Shown here piece after piece: positions 22,325 to 32,380 of a stretch of DNA of 64,000 nucleotides; position 1 is the stretch's first letter; each line of letters starts with the position of its first letter. The stretch comes from Euptelea pleiosperma (taxonomy: Eukaryota; Streptophyta; Magnoliopsida; Ranunculales; Eupteleaceae): contig CM068547.1 of NCBI GenBank assembly GCA_035048495.1, positions 34,852,502-34,916,501 on the forward strand. The letters are read 5' to 3'. The notes under the pieces were generated by a model that did no database searches, was not told the DNA's origin, and saw only the letters and a list, made by a program, of their open reading frames with translations. The translations under genes and the position numbers were made by a program.

Positions 22325-22424
22325 TCAAGGCGCACCTAAGGCGCCTTGAAATGGTCAAGGCGAGGCGCCTTTAGTAAGGCGCGCGCCTCAGCCAAGGCGC
22401 AAGGCACACCAAGGCGCGCGCCTC
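22325..22424. repeat. GC-rich AGGCGC palindromic cluster
   Basis: About 100 bp with at least eight AGGCGC or GGCGCC motifs, including AAGGCGCCTT and two GGCGCGCGCCT units, in otherwise AT-rich DNA. It is strongly self-complementary. It has the look of a dispersed plant repeat, but I cannot assign a family. Confidence 0.6.
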
Positions 22425-22965
22425 ACTAAAATAACTGTTTTCTTTTTTTTTAAATATTAAAAAAAATATATTAAAAATAAAAAAATCCTTATTCCTAATA
22501 ATGGATGTTGTTAATACTTGATATGGACATAGTAAGGTGGTACGCAGAGTAACTCTAACATTGTCCAATGGAGTTTAGCTGACACACGAGTATCCAAGCA
22601 GCCCTCCCACTATGGGGGCAATCAAGTTAAAAGTTGAAAACGACAAGAGAATCCCAGATAAGCTTTATCCAGATGGTCACATGTCCTTAGTTAAAAAATG
22701 GCATCAAAGCAAATTAAGCAATATATTATTGATCTGTGTACAAATACTTCACGGATACTCGTAGGATACAGTATGGTATCTTGAGTTTAATATTGTACCA
22801 TGCAATAGAAAAACATAAGAAAAAAAAACAATTCTAGTTAAATAGAATAACACTAAACTATATAAATAGCGAACACAATTTGGTCATAATTTGCATTCTA
22901 AACTAAGCAAGAAAATTGATGAAACAATTTACAGTAACCATAGAAAGATCATGAACTGAAATTAC

Positions 22966-23028
22966 CATTGGTATCCCCAACTCTTTGAGGTCATTGTCCC
23001 CCATCTGTTTCAATGCAGTCATGTCCAC
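22966..23028 (-). CDS. SAM-protein gene exon, second half of SAM
   Basis: 63 nt, phase 0 at both ends, acceptor TTGCAG and donor GTAATT. It encodes VDMTALKQMGDNDLKELGIP plus M, the central helices of the SAM domain. The intron to the previous exon is about 2.7 kb and holds a SINE-like insertion and other repeats. Confidence 0.85.
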
Positions 23029-23263
23029 CTGCAAGTTAGATTAATATCAGATTTCAGCCACCATAGAATAAACGAAGAAACTACAAAGTTCCATTTCTTT
23101 ACTGCAAGAGTATCAGAACACCCAGAAAAATCCAAAGGTAATTGGAATTTCCACTTCTATTTTCTGACACAGTTGACCCTGTGCATAAAATATAATAGTT
23201 GCAGTCCTGGATATCATTCTGTGGAATTTCCACTTCCGTTTCTTCAATATATCTTTCTCTGGA

Positions 23264-23463
23264 CACCTAGCTGTCTAGCTTTGATGGTTAGTGTGTACCC
23301 TCCTCTTGTGGGAGGTCGTGGGTTCAATCCCACTTAGGCAGGTTTCCTCCATTAAAAGGTGGTGCCATAGGGTCGAAATCCCCTCACCCTGGGACAAAGT
23401 ATAGCATGGCAGTCTATCCAGCATGGTCTCCAGCCTTACTGCACTGATCTTGCGGTCCTACCT
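23264..23463 (+). mobile_element. tRNA-derived SINE candidate
   Basis: A box A-like TAGCTTTGATGGTTAG near 23277-23292 is followed about 30 bp later by a box B, GGTTCAATCCC at 23321-23331, inside GTGGGTTCAATCCCAC. This spacing and sequence match an internal RNA polymerase III promoter of tRNA origin. A tRNA-unrelated body follows (GGTGCCATAGGG, CACCCTGGGAC) to about 23463. It lies in an intron of the SAM gene. I did not find TSDs. Confidence 0.65.
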
Positions 23464-25769
23464 ATATACAACTAGTTTCATGGCCACAAAATTTCAAAGA
23501 TTGATTTCCAATTAATTTGAAAGGACAAAATTTTAGACAGATAAGCTTGCTCAAATCAACCATATTCTATAACTTACCATAAGCTTTAAAAAATTTTGAA
23601 GATTGATTTCCAATTACTTTCAAGGACTAAATTTTAGACAGATATGAATGCTCAAATCAACCATATTCTAAAACTTAGTTACCATAAGCTTCTTCTATAT
23701 TATAAAACAAATTGCAATTTTTTTATTTTTAAAACATTAATTAAGTATAAGGAACGTATATCCACCACAAAGGAAGTATAAGAAACAGCCTTCAATATGC
23801 ATTTTTGGCATTTATATGTAGTAATGAATGAGAGACTGAACACTCGACCACCTTAGAGTTTTGAACTCACTTTCCATTTATTCCCAAAATGCCCCTGCTT
23901 TGGTTCATTCGTTTTTTTTTTTTCGTACCTATTCACATTAACTACGAGCAGTATCGACTTTTCCAACATCAGAAATTTGCTTTTCTAACTGTGCCTTGAG
24001 TTGCCACAATTTACAGATTCGCCACAACTAATTTTCCAAACCTACACTTGGAGTAACTTTCCTATTTTGCCTCTTGTTCCAAAAACGCCCCCAGATTCAC
24101 TAAATATACTGGAATTTTCAAACAGGTTTGCTTCTCACTCTGGGGAAAAAAACTTCAAAGATTGATTTCCGACCTACTTGCAAGGACTAAATTTTAGAGG
24201 GATAAGCATGCACAATCAACCATATTCTAAAACTTGGTTACCATAAGCTTCTTCTATATTATACAATAAATTGTAAGTTTTTTTTTTCAATTTTTAAAAA
24301 TTAATAAACTATAAGGAACATGTATATACCACAAAGAAGTATAAGAAACACATTAAGTCTTAGATAATTTTTTTTTTGGCATTTATACGTAGTAATGAAC
24401 GAGCAAGGACTGAATATTCGACCATTAGCAAGAAATATGAAATCGAGTATTAGCCACTTGATTGCTTCCTTTTTAGTTGAACCATGTGTTTCATTTAGGT
24501 TTTTGAACAATAGATATTCCAATTCAAATCATTAATCATTTTCTATGGATTCACTCACTTCAATTATAGGATTTGAACTGTCAACAATAGAAAATTAACT
24601 ATGCTAGGCTTCACTCATGCATATCCATGGTATTCCTCAGTGAGGGAAATAGTGAGAACCTATAGGGGTTAAAACTTCAAGAGCTTACATTTATGGGTGG
24701 CAAAAATTTAGTCATCCATCAATTGCATGAGTCAGCTTCGAACAGTTCTCATAATCCTAAGAAAACTAAAAGGAAAACCATCAGATCTAAGAACTTTCAA
24801 TTATGGATGGCAAAAACATAATCATCCCTCAATTGCATGACATTTCTCATACTCCTAAAACTAAAAGGAAAACCGTCATGTCCAAGGGCCTAGGCTCTAT
24901 ATAGGTTACATGCCAGTCCTCTATCTCTCTAAAATGGGCACCCTTCCAAATCCGAGCATCTCCTCGTCAAGGTTCTAAATTTCAGCGAATTTCGGTTTTG
25001 GGCTACGGTGAAACCAAAATCCCTAAGATTTCGGCCTATCTTTAAATCTTCCCTATTTAATGAAAACTCCTCTATTAAAGCCTTCTATCCTTTCTTAATG
25101 GCAAAAATTAAGGTTCTCTTGTCTTATAAGAGTTGTAGAGAGAATGATAGATTAGAATTTGTTTCCATAAACAATTTTTGTTTTGTTTTTCATTTAAAAA
25201 TTTTCCATTATTTCAGCGAAATTTCAAGATTTCGCCTGAAATTTTGGTTTCGACCTGGACCGAAACCCAGTTCAAACCAAAATTCAATCCTTGCTCATTA
25301 AGTGGCATCTCCAACAATATCTGCACACAAAATCAAAATAGTAGATGCGTCTCTTCACACCATTACCTACCAGTTACAATTTTCACAGGATTTTCTTCCC
25401 TCTAGTGTTAGTATGATAAAATTTTATACACTTATTTCCCCGCACTAGCAAAGTGCCCTCGACAGCTTACTGGAAAGTTAAGAAGGTTCAACCAATTGCG
25501 CTTCAAATTCAACAGATCCATTTTCAAATTAATTCTAACAAACTCTCCATGTAAGAACTGATCCCTGATCTATTGCTGCTTGTGCTAGAACTCTCCTAAT
25601 CCTATGGTTATTTGTTTGATGCATACATGACCATCATCCGTTGAGTATTTCAAGAGTAACAGGTTATCTTCACTCTTCAGTATTCTTTTCGAAATAAGAA
25701 ACATCTCAGATTCTCAATCAGCAACTATGAAGTATACTTGTGAGGAAAAGTTAAGAACAGATTACTTAC
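23464..25769. other. Intronic AT-rich DNA with internal repeats
   Basis: Intron sequence of the SAM-type gene, or intergenic if that gene is a relic. A segment (GATTGATTTCCAATTA..., ...CTCAAATCAACCATATTCTA, ACTTAGTTACCATAAGCTTC) occurs near 23493-23590, 23596-23700 and 24154-24255, so it is a diverged local repeat. A possible small inverted-repeat transposon is listed at 24967-25299. Confidence 0.5.
24967..25299. repeat. Candidate MITE-like element
   Basis: The left end, TCAAGGTTCTAAATTTCAGC with GAATTTCGGTTTTGG, is loosely complementary to the right end, GAAACCCAGTTCAAACC with AAAATTCAATCCTTGCTC. The interior carries more TTTCAGCGAA / TTTCGG motifs. It may be a non-autonomous DNA transposon of about 330 bp. 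The ends are imperfect and no TSD was confirmed. Confidence 0.35.
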
Positions 25770-25848
25770 TTCCTCAGCTTGAAAGAGAATGGCATATTTC
25801 CCCAGACCCAGTGAATGCAACAAACTAGCTACAGTAAGTGGTTCCTCG
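25770..25848 (-). CDS. SAM-protein gene exon, first half of SAM
   Basis: 79 nt between a ...TAGAG acceptor and GTAAGT donor. It encodes EEPLTVASLLHSLGLGKYAI followed by LFQAEE, the first two helices of a SAM domain. Its first base completes the serine codon left by the 27188-27719 exon. Confidence 0.85.
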
Positions 25849-27187
25849 CTCTACATAAAAGCCGACAAAAAGAATGATGAGAAGATGTATGTGAAGACCT
25901 AAAATTCATAGATGAATATATAACTTTGAACACGTCCGAGACACCCCAAAAGGTATATAATTGTACAAATTCATCAATGAACCAAGAAATTGATAAGGTG
26001 CCTGTGCCACCATTTCAGGTTTTTGAATATTAGAATTTATAAAGATTAAAAGCATGAAAAACGTAATTTGAACTTCAAATATCTGGCAGCTGTAATGGAT
26101 TGTGGTACCAAAACAGGTCTCTTATGTATGTATTTGGCTGAAGTGTACCAGACTTCATGTAGAATTAGACAATGGATAGGCCAAGTTTACCAGACTAGCC
26201 CAAGTTGTAGCATCGAATCAGTTCAGTTGTTGGCCGAGTCGTGCTTGGAAACTGAATTTTTAAACCTCAAGAAACGCATAAAATAGGATATTTCCATTTC
26301 TCATTTCTGGCATCATCTATGAATTGCAATCACAGAAAATAAAGAAAGCTTCAAACCAAATCTTTACTCTGTAAGCACAAATCTACCATGCATACTGACA
26401 TACATTTCATATTCATGCCAATTTTCTAGACCAATGGTGCAAACATGAGTTAATTGAATTTCTGATTCATCAGCATCCCCGTGTTGATTCTGAAGTTCAC
26501 ATTCATACAGTTTAAAAATAGCTTTCTGCCAGCAATGCCTCAGAAGTTATGTTGACATCCATACCATTCTTCATGAACAAGTATAATTTGACCAGATTGC
26601 AAAGTGTCACCATTTAACAATTATGGCTTTGGGACAACAACTTTGATTCAACTCCAAAACCTGTGATTGTTCCCTTTTCTAACATATACACATGAAAAAC
26701 TGTATTAAAATCTAGTTTTTCATTTTTTATGGATATTCTGCCTCCATGGCACGATGAATATTTAACCATGTTTAACTTTTCAATTAAGACAAACATGTAG
26801 GGCAATCATAATGTGATTTTTGTAAGCGCATTCTGATTTCTCTTCTATAAGAATATAACAACTTCAAATGCATAGTCCCATCCTCTACAAAGGAATTGTC
26901 TAATCAGAAATAGAGAACTTGAATTCTTTCCGAACTTCCACTCAAAAGGAGCAACTTCTATATACAATCATTGACACTGGGACATCTGACTTTTCTTTTT
27001 CCAAGGATAATAATGACAAATACAGTTATTTGTATGTAGATTACCAAATATAGTATTACCCACCCAAGTCATCAAACTATGCAAATGATGGCCATATACA
27101 CAGGCTGTATCAGTTATAAACTGTCTCAGTGGTAAGGAGAAAAAAGAAAAAGTACACTGAAAAAAGTGAGCAAGTTGTACCATATAC
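25849..27187. other. Intron-like non-coding DNA
   Basis: AT-rich sequence between two SAM-gene exons, with no recognisable coding or transposon signal. Confidence 0.5.
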
Positions 27188-27719
27188 GAACTCTTCTGCA
27201 TGATGCCAGGGGCGCTTGGAGGAGGAAGTCGCACAACCGGCTTTGCAGCTTCAAGAGGTACGGTAGCTTTTGCAGTAAAAGATATAGGCCTTGGAGCATC
27301 ATGGACACCTTTTCTTATAAAAGGAGATGGTCTTGAAGCATCAGTAGATCTAATTGATGAAACTGGTCGCAGCTCATTCATATTCCTTGGAGGGGAGAGA
27401 CCCCTAGAAGTACGCAAAATTCTGTCTGGGGATCTATGTCTCAATCCATCCAAATTCCAAGCAGAGTAAGATTTTCTCAACGAGTCCATCTGGAGCAAAT
27501 CATCTGCACTTCTTGTGGGAGGGATTCGCCTCAAAAAGCCAGCGGCCTTTGGTTCAGGCATACGTTGCCGTGAATCAATTCTCATTGAAGGCTAAGCTGT
27601 TCTTGACAGCTTTTCACGGAGGTCCATCCTAGTTTGTTCTTCACCGTCACTCCGAGTTCTCCTAGACATGTTTTTGTGATTAAGTTTGAATCGCAGATCA
27701 TCTCGATCAACACGGGCAC
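27188..27719 (-). CDS. SAM-protein gene large exon (with TAG)
   Basis: 532 nt, acceptor AAAG at 27720-27721 and donor GTATAT. It begins ARVDRDDLRFKLNHKNMSRR and continues through MDLREKLSRT to an in-frame TAG (27592-27594), then MRIDSRQRMPEPKAAGFLRR, SADDLLQMDSLRKSYSAWNL and RLPPPSAPGIMQKSS. The sequence is rich in Arg, Pro and Ser. The open frame after the stop remains coding-like and keeps phase with the SAM exons, so the stop looks like a single nonsense change. Confidence 0.75.
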
Positions 27720-27843
27720 CTTTCGTCATTTAAGGGCATCAAAGTCAGTAGGACAGCAAAGCAGCTCAGAAAGACAAAAAGTGCAACGATAAATCAATGC
27801 TCATCAAATGGACAACGGAAGAGTATTGCTTGTTAGTTGTTAC

Positions 27844-27893
27844 CATCCACATCAACACCATTCGAACTCCTTTTATTACCATCTCTCCGTTGG
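27844..27893 (-). CDS. SAM-protein gene exon (upstream)
   Basis: 50 nt, bordered by GCAG and GTAACA. Reading the phase set by the next exon gives QRRDGNKRSSNGVDVD. Its last base joins the next exon to complete a glycine codon, which supports the assignment. Confidence 0.65.
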
Positions 27894-28309
27894 CTGCATA
27901 ACAAACAAAACCCAGCAATACCCAAGTCAGAGTAAGGCTCTGTATGGTTGCCCTGAATAAGTTTTCTAGAAATGATTTTTGCATATAAGGCCCTGCTTGG
28001 TATCGCCGTAAATATTTGTTTGCAAACATTTGCAACATGTTTTTTGCATTTCTAGGTGCTTGGTTGCACCCCACAATTATTTACGTAGGTAAATATTTTC
28101 CGTGAGTCCATATTTTTCAGTTAGATTCTATCTATTCAAGAATATCCCAAGTATGGGTTCATACGAAGTGAAAACTTGACCGAGAATCAAGCCAGTCGAG
28201 TTACTGAAGATGATACCTATACAGATTCATACATATTTCTAAATTACATAATCAAGAGAGAAGGGATTTAGATGTTCAATCTCATATTAGAAGTATGATG
28301 AGAACTCAC

Positions 28310-28479
28310 ATGTCTGATTTGTGACCCAACTGCTTATGTGGCAGGATGACCTGCACCAAGTGAGAGTCATTAGTGTTTGGGATGGGATGGCTCATAATAC
28401 AGATTGCCATCGCAACCCTCCCGACCGTCCTAACTTGTTCATCATTGAAAATCTCCCTGTTAGGTGAAAGGTACTCACA
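28310..28479 (-). pseudogene. Isolated Rab GDP-dissociation inhibitor (GDI) exon
   Basis: The minus strand encodes RVAMAICIMSHPIPNTNDSH followed by LVQVILPHKQLGHKSDM, the diagnostic core of plant Rab GDI (which recycles prenylated Rab GTPases from membranes). The exon ends at a GTGAGT donor placed inside the final Met codon, and a plausible AG lies at its other edge. Substitutions at positions normally conserved (Met after RVA, LPHKQLGH) and the absence of neighbouring GDI exons within several kb indicate a captured or relic fragment. Because a splice donor is kept, it is a DNA-level copy, not a processed pseudogene. Confidence 0.8.
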
Positions 28480-29912
28480 CTTCATTTCTTCTCTTAAGAA
28501 AAAGGCAGATGCCAACATGCCCTAAGAACTGAAGCCAGTTGAGCAACAACCTTTTTTTATTTTGCTGAAATTACCATCGTTTGATCTGATTTGCAGCAGT
28601 TGGTGAAAGATCAAGTCATCAAGTGTCTCTAGATTCATCAATCCAAACAAGTAAAATACTAAAATATAATATGGTTATAACGCTGTTAAAATGGAAACAC
28701 TCCAAGCCAGTTATGCTGTGCATATCATATGGCACCAGTTTACATTGAGCTAAAAAATGAATATTTGGCTCATTTTCATAATGGTAATGCCAGCTATTCG
28801 TTATGCTTTAGCAATGTCCCTTTTAAACCTTGTTCAAATCCCTGGACTGAAAATCAGATTTATTAGAGAACTAAGCCACCAAGAGTCATCTCACTAGTAA
28901 AACGAAGATCAATAGGTCGGTGGAGTTCCAGGTTTCTCCAAGTGAGAGAACTTTTTGGTCCATGAATTCTCTTGAAACAATGCTCTACAAATACCAGTCT
29001 CTGCAACAAACGACCACCTAATTCCATGAAAAAGGGATCAAAATTTTTCCTCTTTTCGGCTGAATAAGAATTTATTAATAAAGGTAGATGCCTTTATTAG
29101 ATGCCTCCACATAGGAAATAAGCTCGCTCGCATGGCAGTGTAAGGTACTGGGCAAGCAAAGCATGAACCTCCTTGATTGGTTAATGATGGTGAAGAGGAG
29201 AAAGGCTGGTTGAAAAACACGTAGAGTTGATGCATGTGAGAGGCTGCGAAGAGTGGTAGGGAACCACTTGACAGGGCATCATAGCTAGTGGCTAGCTGTG
29301 AAGTAGCGTTGAGACCTCGCAGCATGTATGAAGAACCGTTTGCATGGATTGGAGAGGGTGCTGCAAGGTCAAAATGGACAATAGAGATGCAGGGTATGGT
29401 TGCACGACGCATTGTAGATCGTACAGCCAGACTAAGACCAGATGGGGTCCTTCAAAGCACTCACTAGAACGATCAAGTGCACGCATGGGCTGCTTGATTG
29501 CCAAACCGTGGACATTCGATGGATGCACAAGTTGAAGGGTTGGCCGGCTGGTGCTAACAAACAGCTGATTGAGCATGCGACAAAATACGTTTCCAAACGG
29601 CCAACAAAGGGAAGAATAATAAGGTTCCTGCCACGCCAGAGAGGGAGATGAACCAAGCGTTGGAGAGGCAAGGTTAAATCGCTGCAGAAGGAGGTTCCCT
29701 GGTGATGTAGGAACAGGTGAGCAGACGGACGAAGGGAGTTGAGTTGACTATCCGGAAGTTGTATGCTGAAATAATTGCTGCTAACTATGCTACATTTTGA
29801 CGGAGGTACTGGACGACGTCATCGAAGAGGACCGAGAGGTATGGTCAGAGCTGGCAATGGAATCGAACGCTCTTGATAACTGCTCATCTGTAAGCATCCT
29901 CATAATTGTGTT
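28480..29912. other. Non-coding DNA, no recognised gene
   Basis: Several overlapping frames of 60-120 codons exist on both strands around 29040-29670, but none shows a family motif. The minus-strand stretch ending near 29050 (TTAATAAATTCTTATTCAGCC then GAAAAG) is vaguely like a LINE tail. I leave it unassigned. Confidence 0.4.
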
Positions 29913-30105
29913 TGTTAGAGTTTCTCTATGTAATGTGTGGGTGTGTGATTGTAATAGGTGGGTGTGACTAAAGCTTCTTAGTTACACCCACTTAAGTGGG
30001 ACACATATATAATAACAAGATGAGGCCAAACAACCTAGTTCGCCTCCAACTCTCATTCTCTCAATTCTCTCCATCTCTCAAACCCTAATACTATGAAAAC
30101 TAACA
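29913..30105 (+). repeat. Copia LTR, plus orientation
   Basis: 193 bp from TGTTAGAG to ACTAACA. The copia primer site TGGTATCAGAGC follows at 30106-30117. It has a TATATAATA core promoter candidate near 30006. Confidence 0.88.
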
Positions 30106-30117
30106 TGGTATCAGAGC

Positions 30118-30385
30118 GAATCTGATTTTTCTTCATCTCTTCCTCTTATCTATTTTTCTTCTTTTCCTTTACACTTATTTCACAGAAAGATTTCTTCTGG
30201 TACAAACGAATCCTACCAGATTTGTCGTTTTAAGTTTGTTTACACCTAGATGTACATCTAGGGTGTGTTTATGCTTGTTTCTATCAGTCTGGAGATTGAA
30301 GAGACTCCGTATGTGTGATTGAAGATTGTCGGTGCAGTTTATCCAGTTTCTCTCTCCGGAAAAGTTTTTCGGGTTGTTTGGTCTG
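30118..30385 (+). promoter_or_regulatory. Copia leader with 18-bp perfect palindrome
   Basis: Leader sequence after the primer site. CCTAGATGTACATCTAGG at 30245-30262 is a perfect palindrome that would form a strong hairpin in the RNA. A dimerisation or packaging role is speculation. Confidence 0.55.
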
Positions 30386-30534
30386 CTCATTGTGATATAT
30401 ATATACTAGTCACTTAAGTGGTTTGGGCCTACTTACATTAATAGAACATATGGGCCCAACACTCTACATAAAGCCCAACTATGTAATATAAACATAAAGT
30501 AAATAAACTACGAACTCTAACACTCCCCCTCAAG
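30386..30534 (-). repeat. Partial 3' LTR and polypurine tract, minus orientation
   Basis: On the minus strand CTTGAGGGGGAG (30523-30534) precedes TGTTAGAGTT at 30522, the standard copia PPT-LTR junction. The LTR shares CACTTAAGTG and the ACCAAACAAC stretch with the plus LTR at 29913 but is clearly a different subfamily, and is cut off near 30386 by plus-strand leader. Confidence 0.75.
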
Positions 30535-31376
30535 CTGGAACATACAAGTCAAACATGCCCAACTTGGTACATAGAGTAGAAAAAGGATTCCTAGGCAAGG
30601 CCTTTGTAAGAGCATCTCCCAACTGATTTGTTGACTTGATATATAGAGTGATGATCCATTTGTGTAACACCATGTCACAGATAAAATGATAATCAACGTC
30701 GTTGTGCTTTGTCCACTCATGAAACACTAGATTGCTAGCAATAAAGCTAACAGCCTGATTCATAGGCATAGGAGAAGGAACCTCAAATCTCATCTCATTA
30801 AGAAGAGATGAACCCATAACATCTCACACGCAGTATGGGCCATAGCCCTGTATTCTGCTTCGGCTCTAGAGCGAGCAACAACATTCTACTTCTTACTACA
30901 CCAAGTCACCAAATTACCACCAACAAATGTACAGTAACCAGAAGTAGACAGACGATTTGTACAACTACTAGCCCAATCAGCATCAGAGAAACCGATAATA
31001 GCTAAAGTCTGTGATGGTCAATACAATAACCCTTGGCCCGGCGACCCCTTCAAATAACGCAGAATCCGAAAAACTGCATCCCAATGTCGCTGTCTAACTA
31101 CGCCAACAGCAAAGGTGATGTCTGGACGAGTGACAGTAAGGTAAATCAGCTTACCAACAAACCGACGGTAACGAACAGCATCATCATAAACCTCCCCCTA
31201 TTCAGCATTAAGCTTAACAATGGGATCCATAGGAGTATCAACCGGCTTTGAGCCTAGCGTACCTGTCTCAGATAAGAGGTCCAACACATACGCTGAGAAA
31301 GGCTAATACCAGTTTTGGAACGAGCAACCTCGATGCCAAGAAAGTGACGGAGAATACCCAAATCCTTAGTATGAAA
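30535..31376 (-). pseudogene. Copia RNase H fragment
   Basis: The minus strand carries FSDADWASSCTNRLSTSGYC, FVGGNLVTWCSKK then TAG (30886-30888), ARSRAEAEYRAMAHTACE, AVSFIASNLVFHEWTKHNDV and QLGDALTKALPRN, ending MFDLYVPA. The catalytic Asp/Glu blocks are recognisable, but stops and frameshifts make it inactive. The stop replaces a residue that is glutamine (KKQ) in the 8.3-kb copia. Confidence 0.85.
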
Positions 31377-32380
31377 CTACTTAGACAAATGAGTCTTCAA
31401 GTTTGACATACCACAGGAGTCACTGCCTGTGATAATGATGTCATCCACATACACAATTAGAACAATAACATCGGCAGAAGGCAATCTGACAAAAATCGAA
31501 TAATCGGAAGTGGAGCGTAGAAAACCATAATCGAGCACAACTGCACTGAACTTATCAAACCAAGCTCGAGGCGATTGCTTCAAACCATAAATAGCTTTCC
31601 GGAGGCGACAAACATACTAAGCCTGACCAGAAGGAACATACCAGGTGGTTGCTCCATATAAACCTCTTCCTGCAAGTCCCCCGCGGGGGCGATCCAGAAA
31701 AGAAGACCTAAAATCCGACTCTGTCTCCCCTTTGGACCCTGACGGAACGGAATGAAATATCTATTGTGGGCCCATGCAGGAAGGCATTCTTTATATCCAG
31801 CTGATATAAAGGCCAATCACAACATACTACCACAGATAGAAGAATTCGAATAGAATTCAACCGAGCCATCGGGGAGAAAGTCCCAAAATAATCCACACCA
31901 AACGTCTGAGTATACCATCTAGCGACCAAGCGCACTTTTAGTATGATTATGAATCTATGATGAATAGCATCCATCTCCTCATCCATAGCCAATTTCCAAC
32001 CAGGAGAAGATTGAGCCTGCATAAGAGAAGTAGGAACAAAAACAGCCGACAAGGAGAGAGCAAAACTCCGAAAGGTAGGAGACACACGATGAAGTGAAAC
32101 AAAATCAGCAATGAGATGTTTAGTGCACATGCGAGTACCTTTCCTTAAGGCGATCGGTAAGTCGGCAACGGAAATCGGGGTAGGAGCAAAAGTAGGAACC
32201 TCAAGCGAAGACGATGATGGATCAGGGGCTTGGGTATCAAGAGGTAAACCCTGTCCATAAGGCACAACTGCACGCGATTTGGTACGCTCGTAAACATTGA
32301 TTGGAGCATTTGTGGAAGCATCTGGGGAAATAACTGGTATAACAAACGTAGAGACCACAGTAGGTAAAGAAATGGAAGCG
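31377..32380 (-). pseudogene. Copia reverse transcriptase fragment
   Basis: Minus-strand blocks in order: IALRKGTRMCTKHLIADFVS, SSPGWKLAMDEEMDAI, VRLVARWYTQTFGVDYFGTF, YQLDIKNAFLHG, DLQEEVYMEQPPG, KQSPRAWFDKFSAV, and the catalytic IVYVDDIIITGS. Frameshifts near 31950, 31800 and 31600 split it into three open pieces. Confidence 0.88.

Larger units (their letters stand above)
21039..22965. other. Non-coding DNA with two hairpin-forming segments
   Basis: No gene recognised. It holds an exact 19-bp inverted repeat, GGAAGTATCGTTCGGTTTC at 22045-22063 and its complement at 22113-22131, separated by 49 bp. It also holds a GC-rich island at 22325-22424 built of AAGGCGC / GGCGCCTT units. If the SAM-domain gene upstream is real, its last coding exon would be expected here, but I could not find it. 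Confidence 0.5.
22966..27893 (-). pseudogene. SAM-domain protein gene, partial, with a nonsense codon
   Basis: Four minus-strand exons (27844-27893, 27188-27719, 25770-25848, 22966-23028) have AG/GT borders and compatible phases, and together encode a basic, arginine/proline-rich region followed by most of a sterile alpha motif. The order and SAM sequence (SLLHSLGLGKYAILFQAEE, then VDMTALKQMGDNDLKELGIP) match the plant SAM-domain proteins of unknown function. The first exon(s) and the final exon (normally GPRKKIL...) are not visible. A TAG at 27592-27594 stops the frame in the large exon. I infer a broken or relic gene. If the TAG is a sequencing error it could be real. Confidence 0.75.

Noticed and set aside
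29038..29671. Overlapping frames of up to 124 codons on both strands
   Set aside because: No recognisable domain, splice border or transposon motif. Openness on both strands is not enough to call a gene.
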